Part shown: positions 1 through 9,272 of the stretch, in pieces
Numbering within the stretch: the first letter of the stretch is position 1
Layout of the letters: the number at the start of each line of letters is the position of its first letter
Source of the DNA: Kovacikia minuta CCNUW1
Lineage (GTDB): Bacteria > Cyanobacteriota > Cyanobacteriia > Leptolyngbyales > Leptolyngbyaceae
NCBI RefSeq assembly: GCF_020091585.1
Contig: NZ_CP083582.1
Location: 6,334,536 to 6,398,535 of the forward strand
DNA: 64,000 bases
Direction of reading: 5' to 3'
The notes under the pieces: model-generated
The model's database searches: none
What the model saw: the letters and a program-made list of their open reading frames with translations, nothing else
Told to the model about the DNA's origin: nothing
Program-made: the position numbers and the translations under genes

Positions 1-218
1 TGGTAGGGACCATAAGCCTGCTCTGTCGGAATGATTTCTGTTTTGGACTCACCCAGGCTCATCCCAACGACTGCCTTTTCAAAGCCGGGGATAATATTGC
101 CTTCTCCGATCGTAAACTCTAAGGGATCTCGATCCCTGGAGGAGTCAAACTCGGTGCCATCTTCTAGTTTGCCGGTGTAGTGAACCTTGACGGTATCACC
201 GCTTTTCGCATGTGCCAT
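1..218 (-). CDS. FKBP-type peptidyl-prolyl isomerase, SlyD-like (3' part missing)
   Basis: The reverse strand reads from an ATG at 216-218 and runs off the window edge, so about 72 N-terminal residues are visible. They match the FKBP fold of SlyD-type cis-trans prolyl isomerases, which help proteins fold in the cytoplasm. The first strand reads [18 protein letters not shown], followed by [19 protein letters not shown] and a final AYGPY of the kind found before the SlyD flap insertion. A strong AGGAGAAACT ribosome-binding site lies just upstream of the ATG. There is no signal peptide. The insert-in-flap domain and any metal-binding tail are outside the window, so SlyD versus another FKBP subtype cannot be settled. 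Confidence 0.85.
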   Translation of the reverse strand, partial: MAHAKSGDTVKVHYTGKLEDGTEFDSSRDRDPLEFTIGEGNIIPGFEKAVVGMSLGESKTEIIPTEQAYGPY

Positions 219-471
219 TCAGTTTCTCCTTCGCTTGTCTAACCGTTAAGTATGGTGCGATCGCCCGATGAACTGCTGTTACTTAAACTTATTTTTTGTT
301 TGCTGTTGTGCTGTTTATTTACAGTTGTGATCACAACCCTGGACCAACTGCCCCTTTTCCTCCCCATAATAGTTCGCACTCTAAAGGCTGCAAGTATCCC
401 TAAAGAAATATAGAATCCAGAATCCAGGAGCCAGAATCCAGAATAGTTGTATCCTCCTGACTCCTGAATCC

Positions 472-1377
472 ATGTCCTTATCTTTTCTGACTGACTTCCG
501 TGGTGAATTTGCTGCCCTCGGTGCGGCATTGATTTGGGCAGTAGCGGCTGTGGTTTACACAGGTGTGGGACGGCAGCTTTCGCCATTGGTGCTGAACCTG
601 GTCAAGGGAGGGATTGCGATCGCCCTGCTGCTGTTCACCCTGATGCTTCGGGGTGAACTGTTTCCAGTCGTGTCCTCAACTGCGGTCTTGCTCCTGAGCT
701 TCAGTGGGGGAATTGGGATTGGGATTGGGGACACCGCCTACTTTTCAGCCCTGAATCGTTTGGGGGCAAGACGAACATTGATTTTGGAGTCCCTGGCTCC
801 TCCCCTATCAGCGCTATTCGCAATGGTTTTTCTCCAGGAACGTTTGACAGCGCAGGCCTGGTGCGGCATTTTCTTGACCATTCTGGGTGTTGTTTGGGTT
901 GTGGCTGAGCGGGTGCCCGATGTCATTCAACCTCAGATTCAGCCGTTACGGGGAATTCTGTATGGGTTACTCGCAGCACTCTGTCAGGCAAGCGGTGCCG
1001 TTCTTTCAAGGGCAGCATTGGCAGGGACAGATATCAGCCCTCTATGGAGTGCAGCCATTCGTATCATCGCTGGAATGGTGGTGCTGCTGCCGTGGATTGC
1101 CGTTCAACAACACCCGCTCCAGGAACTCAAGTTTCTACGTTCCCGGCGGTTGGTGGTAACGATTGCTGGGACTGCCTTTGCCAGTACTTATTTGGGGATC
1201 TGGCTCCAGCAAACCTCACTCAAGTACGCTGCCACAGGCATTGCTCAATCGCTGACCTCAACCAGTCCGTTGTTTGTTTTACCGATCGCCATTGCAATGG
1301 GCGAACGAATTAGCCTGCGTAGTTTAGCTGGAGTTCTGCTGGCGATCGGTGGAATCTGGTTACTGTTTAGCCGTTAA
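472..1377 (+). CDS. EamA/DMT-superfamily transporter
   Basis: A 301-residue, very hydrophobic protein with about ten membrane segments arranged as two EamA repeats (roughly residues 9-141 and 158-299). This is the usual size and architecture of drug/metabolite transporters, which exchange small metabolites across the inner membrane. Typical family features are the repeat-end segments such as LQERLTAQAWCGIFLTILGV near residue 122, and a matching GERISLRSLAGVLLAIGG near the C-terminus. The substrate cannot be predicted from sequence. The gene stands alone; upstream lies a tract of reiterated 'atccagaatccag' words and downstream a palindromic repeat. The first ATG gives the expected first helix, so the start is credible. 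Confidence 0.85.
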   Translation: MSLSFLTDFRGEFAALGAALIWAVAAVVYTGVGRQLSPLVLNLVKGGIAIALLLFTLMLRGELFPVVSSTAVLLLSFSGGIGIGIGDTAYFSALNRLGARRTLILESLAPPLSALFAMVFLQERLTAQAWCGIFLTILGVVWVVAERVPDVIQPQIQPLRGILYGLLAALCQASGAVLSRAALAGTDISPLWSAAIRIIAGMVVLLPWIAVQQHPLQELKFLRSRRLVVTIAGTAFASTYLGIWLQQTSLKYAATGIAQSLTSTSPLFVLPIAIAMGERISLRSLAGVLLAIGGIWLLFSR

Positions 1378-1459
1378 TGTTTAAGAGTTGATTAAAGAAT
1401 TGAATTTACGCTGGCGCTAACCGCACCCTTGCATCTTCAGAGCCAGGTAAGTGAACATC

Positions 1460-1563
1460 TAGAACACCGGTACAGAACCGGGTTTCTTTTGTGAGATGCC
1501 CAGTTTTGTTGAACATCCTCACCAGAAACCTGGTTTCTCGACATACTGTACCGATGCTCTAGC
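1460..1563. repeat. Palindromic intergenic repeat (ccgggtttct family)
   Basis: The left arm 'agaacaccggtacagaacc' plus 'gggtttct' is answered about 50 bases later by 'agaaacctggtttctcgac' and 'atactgtaccgatgctct', which pair imperfectly into a long hairpin. The same 'agaaacc(g/t)ggtttct' core appears in the repeats at 6858-6922 and 34797-34871. It lies after the EamA gene and may act as its terminator, or may be a small non-autonomous repeat. The rest of 1378-1740 is AT-rich leader with no gene seen. Confidence 0.6.
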
Positions 1564-1740
1564 ACCTCAGCGACCTATTCCTTTCGATAGATCTTTTGGA
1601 TTTCCTACCCAATAATAGAATTGATTGTTATATTAATTTACATAGCTTAACGAAGCTTGACCAAAGGTAAGGTTACTTCGATAAGCCTTGCTGTCAGCTT
1701 CGTCTTTCCCTATCAACGAACCCACACTGGAGAGCTAACC

Positions 1741-1923
1741 ATGACTGACACAACTAAAGTGACTGCTCCCGTAGTAGAGACCGATCGGAATGCCTGGAAG
1801 TTTGGCTTTACCCCCCAAGCTGAAATCTGGAATGGTCGTCTGGCAATGATTGGTTTTCTGTCTGCAATTCTGATTGAGCTGTTCTCAGGGCAAGGTTTAT
1901 TGCAATTCTGGGGGCTGCTGTAG
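1741..1923 (+). CDS. hli: High-light-inducible protein (Hli/Scp), one-helix chlorophyll-binding protein
   Basis: A 60-residue protein with a single membrane helix carrying the chlorophyll a/b-binding signature: [12 protein letters not shown] at about residues 29-40, with the E and R/N chlorophyll ligands in place. Hli proteins bind chlorophyll and carotenoid in thylakoids and protect photosystem assembly under excess light. The open frame extends upstream, but the ATG at 1741 is preceded by GGAG and gives the standard small-Hli N-terminus (a short polar tail rich in T, V and E, then [10 protein letters not shown]). The gene is monocistronic. Its long AT-rich leader (about 1600-1740) probably carries the promoter, but no HLR1 element could be placed with confidence. 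Confidence 0.92.
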   Translation: MTDTTKVTAPVVETDRNAWKFGFTPQAEIWNGRLAMIGFLSAILIELFSGQGLLQFWGLL

Positions 1924-2035
1924 TTTTATAAAACCGCAGCATTCCAAATGATCTGAAATCGGTATCTATCTCCTTAGTGTTCGTAGCCACTGTCTAGCCC
2001 TTAACAATGGGTTGGTTGGTGGCTACATCCCTTTA

Positions 2036-2135
2036 TGGAGAAGGATAAAGGATAAAAGCTGAAGGATAAAGGATAAAAAGGTTAGGTGTCAGGTGTCCAC
2101 TGTCCCCTGTTTACTGTTTCTCAACTGAAAACTGA
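2036..2135. repeat. Intergenic short-word repeat tract
   Basis: The tract 'aaaggataaaagctgaagg', followed by reiterated 'ggataaa', 'gtcaggtgtcc' and 'actgaaaactgaaaact' words, lies between the hli gene and the convergent gene at 2146. It is one of about a dozen similar tracts in the window and shows no coding potential. Confidence 0.8.
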
Positions 2136-2145
2136 AAACTCTTCG

Positions 2146-2661
2146 TCACCGTCCCGTCGGGTCAGTATATCCCTGAATGTTCTCAGGATTGAACTGGCGC
2201 AGGATTGTGGTTGCTCGCCGAATTAGGGGTTCTTCTCCTTTGACCACAATCAGGTACTTCCCAGCATTGAGGCGATTGCGGTAGGGCAAAGCATCACCGC
2301 TTGCTGCGGATAGCCCTACACTTCCCCCGACAAAAAAGCTGCCCATCCCCCCCGCGATCGCTCCTAAAAGACCACCGATAATGTGATTCCCTATTTCCCC
2401 TGCCCAGGCAAAAGTATTGAGTCCTGTAATCAGGCTAAATGTGAAGCCTGCTGCAAACCCAAAGGGAATCAACCAGGAAGACATCAGCTTAGACAGCCTA
2501 TTGGCTTCCTCCTGGGGATCAATTAAGCCATATTCATCCGCGCTCTTGTAACCTCTTCCCAGAATAGCCACCGTATCCATTGGAAACTTTTCCGTTTCTA
2601 ATTCAGAGTAGGCAGCTTCCGCCTGGATGCGATCGCTCAAAACAGCAACGAGATAGTTCAT
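2146..2661 (-). CDS. Conserved hypothetical membrane protein with glycine-zipper-like core
   Basis: A 171-residue protein with three parts. The N-terminal soluble domain (about 1-60) is of the kind seen in general-stress DUF1269-like proteins (MNYLVAVLSDRIQAEAAYSEL). Two hydrophobic segments (about 65-125) include a glycine-rich stretch, GGLLGAIAGGMGSFFVGG, which resembles a glycine zipper. The C-terminal soluble segment reads NRLNAGKYLIVVKGEE and ends with a short Q-rich tail. The architecture is common in cyanobacteria for putative stress-response membrane proteins, but no biochemical role can be given. The gene stands alone and converges on the hli region. The ATG start is preceded by a purine/pyrimidine repeat tract rather than a clear ribosome-binding site. 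Confidence 0.75.
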   Translation of the reverse strand: MNYLVAVLSDRIQAEAAYSELETEKFPMDTVAILGRGYKSADEYGLIDPQEEANRLSKLMSSWLIPFGFAAGFTFSLITGLNTFAWAGEIGNHIIGGLLGAIAGGMGSFFVGGSVGLSAASGDALPYRNRLNAGKYLIVVKGEEPLIRRATTILRQFNPENIQGYTDPTGR

Positions 2662-3100
2662 CGGAGGGGGGTGGGGGGTGAGTTTTAAGTTTAAGTTTTG
2701 AGTTTTAAGTTGAAAATGAGGGGTGAGGTGGAGGTCTTTATCCTTTATCCTTTCCTGACACCTGACACCTTACCCAGGTTACCAAGCCTGTTGACAACTT
2801 TTGCCAGGTTAAGAAAAACAGACAATTTGAATAAATCTGTCGCCAAAATGCCGTAGTTTAAAGATTCTGCTTGACTAGCAACTGTTCAGTCTACCCCAGA
2901 GGAAGGAAGCCTCTATGATCTTTACTGGTACGTTTGATGGTGGTCGCTAGTAGGGCTTGTGCAAATCTGCCTGCCGTTCCTGAATCCGGGCTGCCTCAGA
3001 ATGGTTGCTGCACCTGTGGCGTTTAATATTAATCTGATTAGCGCTACCTCCCAATCCCGTTACGCTCAAGCACTTTACTCTTTAATCCTGTTAGTTCACC
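2662..3100. other. Intergenic region upstream of serA
   Basis: The first 110 bases are reiterated 'gttttgagttttaag', 'tcctttatcc' and 'tgacacctgacacc' words. The remaining 330 bases are ordinary mixed sequence leading to serA, with one small hairpin-like element near 2897 ('agaggaaggaagcctct'). No RNA gene or recognisable riboswitch was found. The serA promoter should lie here. Confidence 0.5.
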
Positions 3101-4681
3101 ATGCCTAAAGTTCTTGTTTCAGACCCGATTGACCAGGTCGGGGTCGATATTTTGTCCCAGGTCGCCCAGGTGGACGTGAAAACAGACTTGTCTCCTGAAG
3201 ATCTGATCCGCATCATTCCAGATTACGACGCCCTCATGATTCGCTCTGGAACCCGTGTCACAAAAGACGTAATCGAGGCTGGAAATAACCTGAAGATTAT
3301 TGGTCGGGCTGGGGTGGGGGTTGACAATGTGGATGTGTTGGCAGCGACCCGCAAGGGAATCGTGGTTGTTAACTCTCCGGAGGGGAATACGATCGCGGCG
3401 GCTGAGCATACCCTGGCACTGATGCTGGCAATGTCCCGCTACGTTTCGGAAGCAAACCAATCGGTTAAAAGTGGTAAGTGGGATCGCAAGAGTTTTACGG
3501 GGGTCGAGGTTTATAAAAAAACCCTGGGTGTGGTTGGTTTGGGCAAAATTGGTGCCCATGTTGCCAGTGTAGCGCGGGCAATGGGCATGAAACTGCTTGC
3601 CTATGATCCCTTTATCTCCCATGAACGGGCGGAACAGTTGGGCTGTCGTTTGGTTGATTTAGATTTGCTGTTTCAGGAGTCAGACTACATCACGCTACAC
3701 ATTCCCAAGACCGCAGAGACGACCCATTTAATCAATGCGGCAGCGATCGCCAAAATGAAACCCACCGCCCGCATTATTAACTGCGCCAGAGGTGGGATCA
3801 TCGATGAGTCAGCCTTAGCCGACGCCATCAAGTCTGGGAAGATTGCTGGCGCTGCGCTGGATGTATACGAGCAGGAACCTTTGAAAGAGTCTGCCCTGCG
3901 GGAACTGGGCAAGGAAATGGTGATGACGCCCCATTTGGGTGCTTCAACCGAAGAAGCTCAGGTGAATGTGGCGATCGACGTAGCGGAGCAAATTCGGGAT
4001 GTATTGCTGGGCTTGCCTGCCCGATCTGCGGTCAACATTCCCGGTCTGCGCCCCGACCTGCTGGAACAACTGCGTCCCTATCTGCAACTGGCGGAGACCT
4101 TGGGAAATCTGGTGGCGCAACTGGCAGGCGGACGGATCGAATCGCTCAACATTCGGCTTCAGGGGGAGCTGGCAACAAATCAAAGCCAGCCGATCGTGGT
4201 TGCTGCCCTCAAAGGATTGCTCTCCCATGCCCTGCAAGAGCGGGTCAACTACGTCAACGCCAGCCTGGAGGCGAAAGAAAGGGGAATTCATGTGATTGAA
4301 ACCCGGGATGCCTCTATCCGGGACTACACGGGATCGCTGCATTTATCTGCAAAAGGCTCCCTTGGCGAGCATTCTGTCAGTGGAGCGTTGTTGGGTGATT
4401 CGGAAATGCGGATTACCAGCGTGGATGATTTCCCGGTCAATGTTCCACCAAACCGCTATATGCTGTTTACGTTGCACCGGGATATGCCGGGGATCATTGG
4501 TAAAATCGGTTCATTTCTGGGCAGTTTCAACGTCAACATTGCCAGTATGCAGGTAGGGCGTAAGATTGTCAGAGGAGATGCCGTTATGGTACTCAGCATT
4601 GACGATCCCCTGCCGGAAGGAGTTCTGAGTGAAATTCTGAAGGTTCCAGGGATTCGAGATGCATATACGGTAACGTTGTAA
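3101..4681 (+). CDS. serA: D-3-phosphoglycerate dehydrogenase
   Basis: A 526-residue enzyme that oxidises 3-phosphoglycerate to 3-phosphohydroxypyruvate with NAD+, the first step of serine synthesis. The length fits the long type-1 PGDH: substrate/nucleotide-binding domains (about 1-315), an intervening domain (about 320-450) and a C-terminal ACT domain (about 453-526) that usually mediates serine feedback. Visible catalytic features are the Rossmann motif GLGKIG, the arginine in [10 protein letters not shown], the glutamate in YEQEP and the histidine in HLGAST. The ACT domain begins at [20 protein letters not shown]. The gene is followed by a repeat tract and then prmA, a neighbourhood seen in many cyanobacteria. 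The ATG at 3101 fits the family N-terminus (PKVLVSDPI). Confidence 0.97.
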   Translation: MPKVLVSDPIDQVGVDILSQVAQVDVKTDLSPEDLIRIIPDYDALMIRSGTRVTKDVIEAGNNLKIIGRAGVGVDNVDVLAATRKGIVVVNSPEGNTIAAAEHTLALMLAMSRYVSEANQSVKSGKWDRKSFTGVEVYKKTLGVVGLGKIGAHVASVARAMGMKLLAYDPFISHERAEQLGCRLVDLDLLFQESDYITLHIPKTAETTHLINAAAIAKMKPTARIINCARGGIIDESALADAIKSGKIAGAALDVYEQEPLKESALRELGKEMVMTPHLGASTEEAQVNVAIDVAEQIRDVLLGLPARSAVNIPGLRPDLLEQLRPYLQLAETLGNLVAQLAGGRIESLNIRLQGELATNQSQPIVVAALKGLLSHALQERVNYVNASLEAKERGIHVIETRDASIRDYTGSLHLSAKGSLGEHSVSGALLGDSEMRITSVDDFPVNVPPNRYMLFTLHRDMPGIIGKIGSFLGSFNVNIASMQVGRKIVRGDAVMVLSIDDPLPEGVLSEILKVPGIRDAYTVTL

Positions 4682-4683
4682 AG

Positions 4684-4888
4684 AGTTTTGGGTTTTGAGT
4701 TTTGAGTTTTGAGTTTTTTTAAGCGTCAGTCGTCAGTCAACAGTGAACAGTTTCCAGTCAACAGTGAACAGTGAACAGTGAACAGTGAACAGTCTCTAGT
4801 GACAACTGACAACTGATAACTGACAACTGATAACTGATAACTGATCGGTACAACTCATAACTTAAAACTTAAAACTTAAAACTCCTAA
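4684..4888. repeat. Intergenic short-word repeat tract between serA and prmA
   Basis: Tandem 'gttttgagttttgag', then 'cagtgaacagtgaacagt', then 'gacaactgataactgataa', then 'aacttaaaacttaaaact' words fill the whole gap. Word units of about 7-10 bp are reiterated with few changes. There is no coding potential, and the tract separates two genes that would otherwise look like an operon. Confidence 0.85.
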
Positions 4889-4893
4889 CTCAA

Positions 4894-5808
4894 ATGGCAA
4901 ACAGTTGGTGGGAAATTCGGATTCTGTGTGACTCAGCCCTGGAAGATATGCTCTTCTGGCGGCTGGAGAAGTTTGGCTGCCGGGGAACTTCCAGTGAAAC
5001 GAAGGGAAATTCCTGTTTAATCCGTGCCTATTTGCCTCAGTTCCAGGCCCACCTGCTCGATCTGGCAGCTCTTTCCCTGCTGATTCGTCAGGATGCGCTC
5101 TGCGTTGGGCAGGCGATCCCGGTTGTGCAGTGGGATCTGATTGATGAGGAAGACTGGGCAAGCACCTGGAAGCAACACTGGCAACCCCAGGAAATTGGCG
5201 ATCGCTTCCTCATCTATCCCGCCTGGTTGCCTCCCGCCGAACCCTCCGATCGCCTGCTGCTGTTGCTGGAACCTGGAGTTGCCTTTGGCACCGGGGATCA
5301 CGCAACGACCCAGCTTTGCCTGGAAGCGCTGGAAATGCGGTTAGGTGCTCTCCCTGGGATGGCAAAGAAGGAAGATGAAGCAAGGGCGATCGTTGCAGAT
5401 ATTGGTTGCGGTTCCGGTATTTTGTCTGTGGCAGCAATATTGCTGGGGGCAGCAAAAGTCTACGCGGTTGATACCGACCCCATCGCAGTGAAATCGACGT
5501 TAGAGAATCGGGAACTGGACAAAATTGAGGAACAGAAAATTATTGCTGCCCAGGGAAGTGTAGAGCGGGTCGCCCAACTGGTTGAAGACCCGGTGGATGG
5601 AATTGTCTGTAATATTCTGGCGGAAGTGATTGTGGAACTGGTGCCGCAAATGACCGCGATCGTTAAACCTTCCACCTGGGGCATCTTCAGCGGCATTTTG
5701 CTGAGTCAGGCAAAACCTGTTGCCGACACGTTGGAGGAGAATGGCTGGATTGTTGCCGCTCTCTGGAAACGGCAGGATTGGTGTTGCATGAATGTGCGGC
5801 GATCGTGA
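4894..5808 (+). CDS. prmA: Ribosomal protein L11 methyltransferase
   Basis: A 304-residue SAM-dependent enzyme that methylates ribosomal protein L11. The N-terminal substrate-recognition domain (about 1-115) starts with [20 protein letters not shown]. It is followed by the methyltransferase domain, with [22 protein letters not shown] motif [14 protein letters not shown] (about residues 170-182) and the NILAEVI motif near residue 230, which replaces the NPPY-type loop in this family. Length and motif order match PrmA throughout, with no sign of damage. The C-terminus ends in CCMNVRRS, slightly shortened compared with some orthologues. It lies downstream of serA, as in other cyanobacteria. Confidence 0.95.
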   Translation: MANSWWEIRILCDSALEDMLFWRLEKFGCRGTSSETKGNSCLIRAYLPQFQAHLLDLAALSLLIRQDALCVGQAIPVVQWDLIDEEDWASTWKQHWQPQEIGDRFLIYPAWLPPAEPSDRLLLLLEPGVAFGTGDHATTQLCLEALEMRLGALPGMAKKEDEARAIVADIGCGSGILSVAAILLGAAKVYAVDTDPIAVKSTLENRELDKIEEQKIIAAQGSVERVAQLVEDPVDGIVCNILAEVIVELVPQMTAIVKPSTWGIFSGILLSQAKPVADTLEENGWIVAALWKRQDWCCMNVRRS

Positions 5809-5930
5809 AGGGAATTAAGAATTAAGAATTAAGAATGGTGTTTTGAGGAGTCCTATGAAATCCAGTTAATGCGTGTAACTGTTGCTTGGCAATTAATGCT
5901 TGTCAGCTTTTTCCAATTTGACAGTAAGAT

Positions 5931-6284
5931 TTGAAGGCAAATTTGGGTGGAAATGCTTTGTCAGATATTATTGCTGTCATTCGCAATGAGCAGGGCGTCG
6001 GAATGTCTTCAATCGACGGAGAACTGAGCGTTGTTCTGCTGGCTATGGGTGGAGTAGTAATTGACCAGCAACCTGTGATGATGCGATCAGGGATTGCGAT
6101 TTTTGGAAATTTGCCCTCAGGTTCTTATACGGTTTTGGCAAGACATACGTCTCTTGATCCGACAGAGGCGCGACAGGATGTTGTACTACAGAGCAATGTG
6201 ATGCTTGGGGTAAAATTTATTTACACTGAGTCTGAGCGACAGTTGCTCAGGATTGAGTTACAGGAGGAACGTCTAGATGCCTGA
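5931..6284 (+). CDS. Small beta-sandwich (carboxypeptidase-regulatory-like) protein
   Basis: A 117-residue protein with no signal peptide. The central part resembles Cna-B/carboxypeptidase-regulatory-like beta-sandwich domains: AIFGNLPSGSYTVLARHTSL (about 64-83), then EARQDVVLQSNVMLGVKFIY. No catalytic motif is present and the function is unknown. The only upstream starts are TTG codons (5931, 5943, 5958), so the exact N-terminus is uncertain; the ATG at 6003 would trim 24 residues. The last 8 bases overlap the start of the next gene, which indicates translational coupling and a two-gene unit with the 64-residue protein. Confidence 0.6.
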   Translation: MKANLGGNALSDIIAVIRNEQGVGMSSIDGELSVVLLAMGGVVIDQQPVMMRSGIAIFGNLPSGSYTVLARHTSLDPTEARQDVVLQSNVMLGVKFIYTESERQLLRIELQEERLDA

Positions 6285-6471
6285 AACGAAACGCTATGCC
6301 ATCGATCCTGACTCTTTAGAGGGATGTCGCGTCCGGGTGTCGTTCCATTTCAGAGAGTTACAACGGGAGACGAATCCGATCGTTCGAGCAAATATTGCTC
6401 AATATCTGGCAGAAGCAACTGCCGACCTGGCTCTGCTGGAGGCTGAGGAAGCACGCAAGATTGCGATGTAG
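6277..6471 (+). CDS. Hypothetical 64-residue protein, coupled to the preceding gene
   Basis: A charged, mostly helical small protein (MPETKRYAIDPDSLEGCRVR at the N-terminus, then a helix rich in R, E, A and L). An AGGAGGAA ribosome-binding site lies inside the end of the preceding gene, 9 bases before the ATG, and the two frames overlap by 8 bases. No known family was recognised. The arrangement, a small beta protein followed by a small helical protein, suggests the two products work together, but nothing visible says how. Confidence 0.6.
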   Translation: MPETKRYAIDPDSLEGCRVRVSFHFRELQRETNPIVRANIAQYLAEATADLALLEAEEARKIAM

Positions 6472-6515
6472 CACTTTAAGCTTGTTGTCCCACAAACTTG
6501 AACCTTTAGAGTCAA

Positions 6516-6761
6516 TTAATCGCCTTCCTGCTCCACTGAGTTGTGATCTGGCTGACTAATTCCTACCGCCTCTAGCTTTTGGCGAATTGCGGCTTGAATT
6601 TTTTCGTCAAAATCTGGATCGCCTGGACTGGCAATGATTGTCCTTGGTCGCTGATTCAGCCTATCCAAATAAGCTTCAAGCGCAGCTTTGTCCGGGCGAT
6701 TTTGCAGAAAGTACTGCCTTAGCTCCAAATCAGACATCGCATCGTAGTTAACCTGGCTCAT
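6516..6761 (-). CDS. DUF6887-type small cyanobacterial protein
   Basis: An 81-residue acidic protein, MSQVNYDAMSDLELRQYFLQ then DPDFDEKIQAAIRQKLEAVG. It is a paralogue of the product at 11560-11778: both begin M/V-S, reach an AM(S/T) motif at about residue 9, continue with EL(R)xY, and end in an IRQKLE helix. This pattern belongs to a small cyanobacterial family (DUF6887 in my recollection) of unknown function, often found near toxin-antitoxin-like genes. ATG 6761 was chosen over the TTG three bases upstream because GGGAGG lies 8 bases before it. No partner gene is adjacent on the same strand. Confidence 0.65.
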   Translation of the reverse strand: MSQVNYDAMSDLELRQYFLQNRPDKAALEAYLDRLNQRPRTIIASPGDPDFDEKIQAAIRQKLEAVGISQPDHNSVEQEGD

Positions 6762-6857
6762 CAAAAGACCTCCCCATTTGGCAAGATTTGGACAAGCCCT
6801 TCACGGTTGCCAGCGATAATGACTTGTTTTGGTTATCAACTTATGCCGGGAAAATTC

Positions 6858-6922
6858 GAGAAACCGGGGTTCTGCGAAATGTTGAGGCTGAGCGTTGAAG
6901 GCTAAAAAGAACCCCGGTTTCT
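6858..6922. repeat. Hairpin repeat, 'agaaaccggggttct' family
   Basis: The left arm 'gagaaaccggggttct' (6858-6873) and right arm 'agaaccccggtttct' (6908-6922) are near-perfect inverted repeats around a 34-base loop. Essentially the same arms occur at 34797-34871. It lies between two divergently placed genes (6761 reverse, 7049 forward), so it is not an obvious terminator for either. A REP-like or MITE-like dispersed repeat is the simplest reading. Confidence 0.8.
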
Positions 6923-8007
6923 GGCTTACGTGTCCCGCTTAATGGTGTTATTCGACATTTTGAGTCTGATTATCAAAAGAATAAACCCGTTTCTACAGGA
7001 ACTACAGCTAATTTAATATTAGTGAGATACGGGAAATGGCGAACGGTAATGAGTGATGACAACACGGGCAAAACTGGCTTGGGCGCGTTTCTGACCCGCT
7101 TTAGCGCTCCCATTGCAGCAATCCTTGCCTTCATTACCAGCGTTCATGGCTTTACCAAGCTGTTTGCCGAAAAAGATGCGGGACTGATCACGCTGATTTC
7201 CCTCGCTGTTGGAATTCTGTTGTTCTGGGGGATTTGTTTCTACTACGCCCGTCTCTGGAAACCAGAGGAACAGGATAAAGGAGCTTCAGCTTTTGCCCCT
7301 GCTTCAACGGATAAACAGGTGAAAGCCCAGGCAACCAAGGAAAAGCGGCGCAGGGTGATTCGCCGTTCCGCGATCGCCGGCTTAGTTCTGATTCCTGTCC
7401 TGACCGTTGCTGGAATTTTCGGCTGGTACCACGTCCAAAATCTGCCCACCAAGGATGTGGTCATCCTGATTGCAGAGTTTGACGGGCCTGACCCGCAAAA
7501 TTACCGCGTTACCAGCACCATTTATGGAAATCTGCGGGAGGCAACGAAACCCTACCCGGATGTGAAGGTAAAACTGCTGGGTAAGGCAATTAAGGAGCAG
7601 GAGGAAAGTAATTCAGTTCGCGAGGAGGGAAAAAAACAAAAGGCAACCATTATGATTTGGGGTTGGTACGGCAAGACAAAAGACATTGTGCCTATCAGCG
7701 CTAACTTTGAACTGCTGAAACCCCCAGAGCATTTTTCAGATTATTTGCCCGAATTGGGATCGGAAGCGAGAGGAAAGGTACGGACAGCAGCGATCGCAGA
7801 ATTAGAAAGCTTCCAGCTACAAACTCGTCTTTCTAATGAGATGGCATATTTGACTTTAGTAACGTTAGGCGTATCACACTATGCGGCAGCAGAATGGGAT
7901 GACGCTATCACATCTTTTACCAATGCCCTAAGGCAAGTCAGAAATCCTGTATCTGCTCTAAATCAGGATGCTGTTTATTACAATCGGGGTAATGTTTATT
8001 ACGCTAA

Positions 8008-9272
8008 CTCAGATCTTGCACCAGTCTCAATAAGGGTTGCCAAAAGAGACAAAATCTGAAAGAAAGGGCGTAGTAAAAAAAATCAGAAGACGGTCATGGA
8101 AACCATTCTTCAACACGCCCAAGCATTAGTGTATAGCCTTCTCTGCTTGATGCCCAGTGCCGATCAAAAAGCTAGTCTCAAGGCTCTATTGGGGCTGTTT
8201 CTAGACGCTCAAGGTCATGCTTTACCCGCCCATACCTGTGTCAAATCCCCCAGTGCGTTAAGTCGTTTTCTCAACCACTATCGTTGGTCTACTCGACAGG
8301 TGATTCGCACCACTCGACAGGCGATTTTGCAGCAGATTGCCACTCATCTGCCTCATGCCAAAATACCGATCCGGATTTTGATTGACTTAACAACCTTAGA
8401 AAAAAGTGGCAAGTTTCGGCAGTTGAGTACACCAACCTCAGATCCCGATCACCCCGACCCCTGGGTGCGCTTTTTGAATGGTAAACGAGGTCTGCACCTG
8501 GTTGTCCTCTACCTGGTCGTGGGGGAGTGGCGAGTGCCCTGGAGCTTTCGGGTTTGGCGAGGCAAGGGCTATGCTAGTCCGGCTCAGTTGGGGTGCAAGT
8601 TGTTGGCAACGGTGCCCCAGTCCCTGCTCAAGGGGCGAGTGGTGCTGGTGCAAGCCGATACCGAGTTTGGCACCGTTGAGTTTCTCAATGCCGTTCGCCA
8701 ACGCTCTTGGCGGTTAGTCGTGGGTCTCAGGAGCAATCGCACCCTGCAAGATGGTCGCTGCCTCAAAGACCTTTACCGGCACGCGAAGCGGGGTCTCCAG
8801 GTGGTTCTCAAGGACATCGACTATCCCCTCACTGTCTCCTGGTTTTGGCTGAAGCGAGCGGATAACAAACGAGAATTACGATTTGTCGCCTCCACCTATC
8901 CGTATTCTGGGGCGTATCTCGTCCAGTTGGGGCGCAAGCGTTGGGCAATTGAAGGCTTTTTCAAAACTGCCAAGCATCAGTTTGGTTTGCATTGCTTTGG
9001 TCAAAGCACCCAGTTAGGCGTGTATCGTTGGTTGATTTTGTCGCTGATTGCTTACTTGTTGGCGCATTGGATAGATCAATGGTCACTTCCGTCTGTACTG
9101 GACTGGAAGATTGCCAGTCGCTTGGCAGTTGAAACGTTATTGCCCTCGATTGTCTGGTTTCAATTACTTAAACAGATCCGAAGGAGCACAGATATTGCCG
9201 CACAATATGGCTTTGAAATTACGCTCAAATCATTGCCTGACCCAGCTTACTGGGAAAGGTGCAAGATCTGAG
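8008..9272 (+). mobile_element. IS701/IS4-superfamily insertion sequence, complete
   Basis: About 1265 bp with 15-bp perfect terminal inverted repeats: CTCAGATCTTGCACC at the left and its complement at the right end. It is flanked by CTAA at 8004-8007 and 9273-9276. A 4-bp YTAR-type duplication is the hallmark of the IS701 family, and CTAA fits. The transposase occupies almost the whole element; its stop codon lies within the right terminal repeat. The ends and frame are undamaged, so recent insertion and current activity are plausible. Confidence 0.9.
8096..9271 (+). CDS. DDE transposase of the IS701/IS4-like element
   Basis: A 391-residue transposase that would cut and join the element ends. 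The acidic residues are visible in IDLTTLEKSGK (about 102-112), VQADTEFGT (about 184) and the C-terminal KRWAIEGFFKTAKHQ, which matches the R(3)E(6)K part of the IS4-superfamily signature. The reading frame is intact. The protein starts with METILQHAQALVYSLLCL. The TGA stop overlaps the terminal inverted repeat. Confidence 0.9.
   Translation: METILQHAQALVYSLLCLMPSADQKASLKALLGLFLDAQGHALPAHTCVKSPSALSRFLNHYRWSTRQVIRTTRQAILQQIATHLPHAKIPIRILIDLTTLEKSGKFRQLSTPTSDPDHPDPWVRFLNGKRGLHLVVLYLVVGEWRVPWSFRVWRGKGYASPAQLGCKLLATVPQSLLKGRVVLVQADTEFGTVEFLNAVRQRSWRLVVGLRSNRTLQDGRCLKDLYRHAKRGLQVVLKDIDYPLTVSWFWLKRADNKRELRFVASTYPYSGAYLVQLGRKRWAIEGFFKTAKHQFGLHCFGQSTQLGVYRWLILSLIAYLLAHWIDQWSLPSVLDWKIASRLAVETLLPSIVWFQLLKQIRRSTDIAAQYGFEITLKSLPDPAYWERCKI

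Noticed and set aside
239-586. Reverse-strand open frame upstream of the EamA gene
   Set aside because: Largely encoded by 'atccagaatccag' repeat words and overlaps the well-supported EamA gene.
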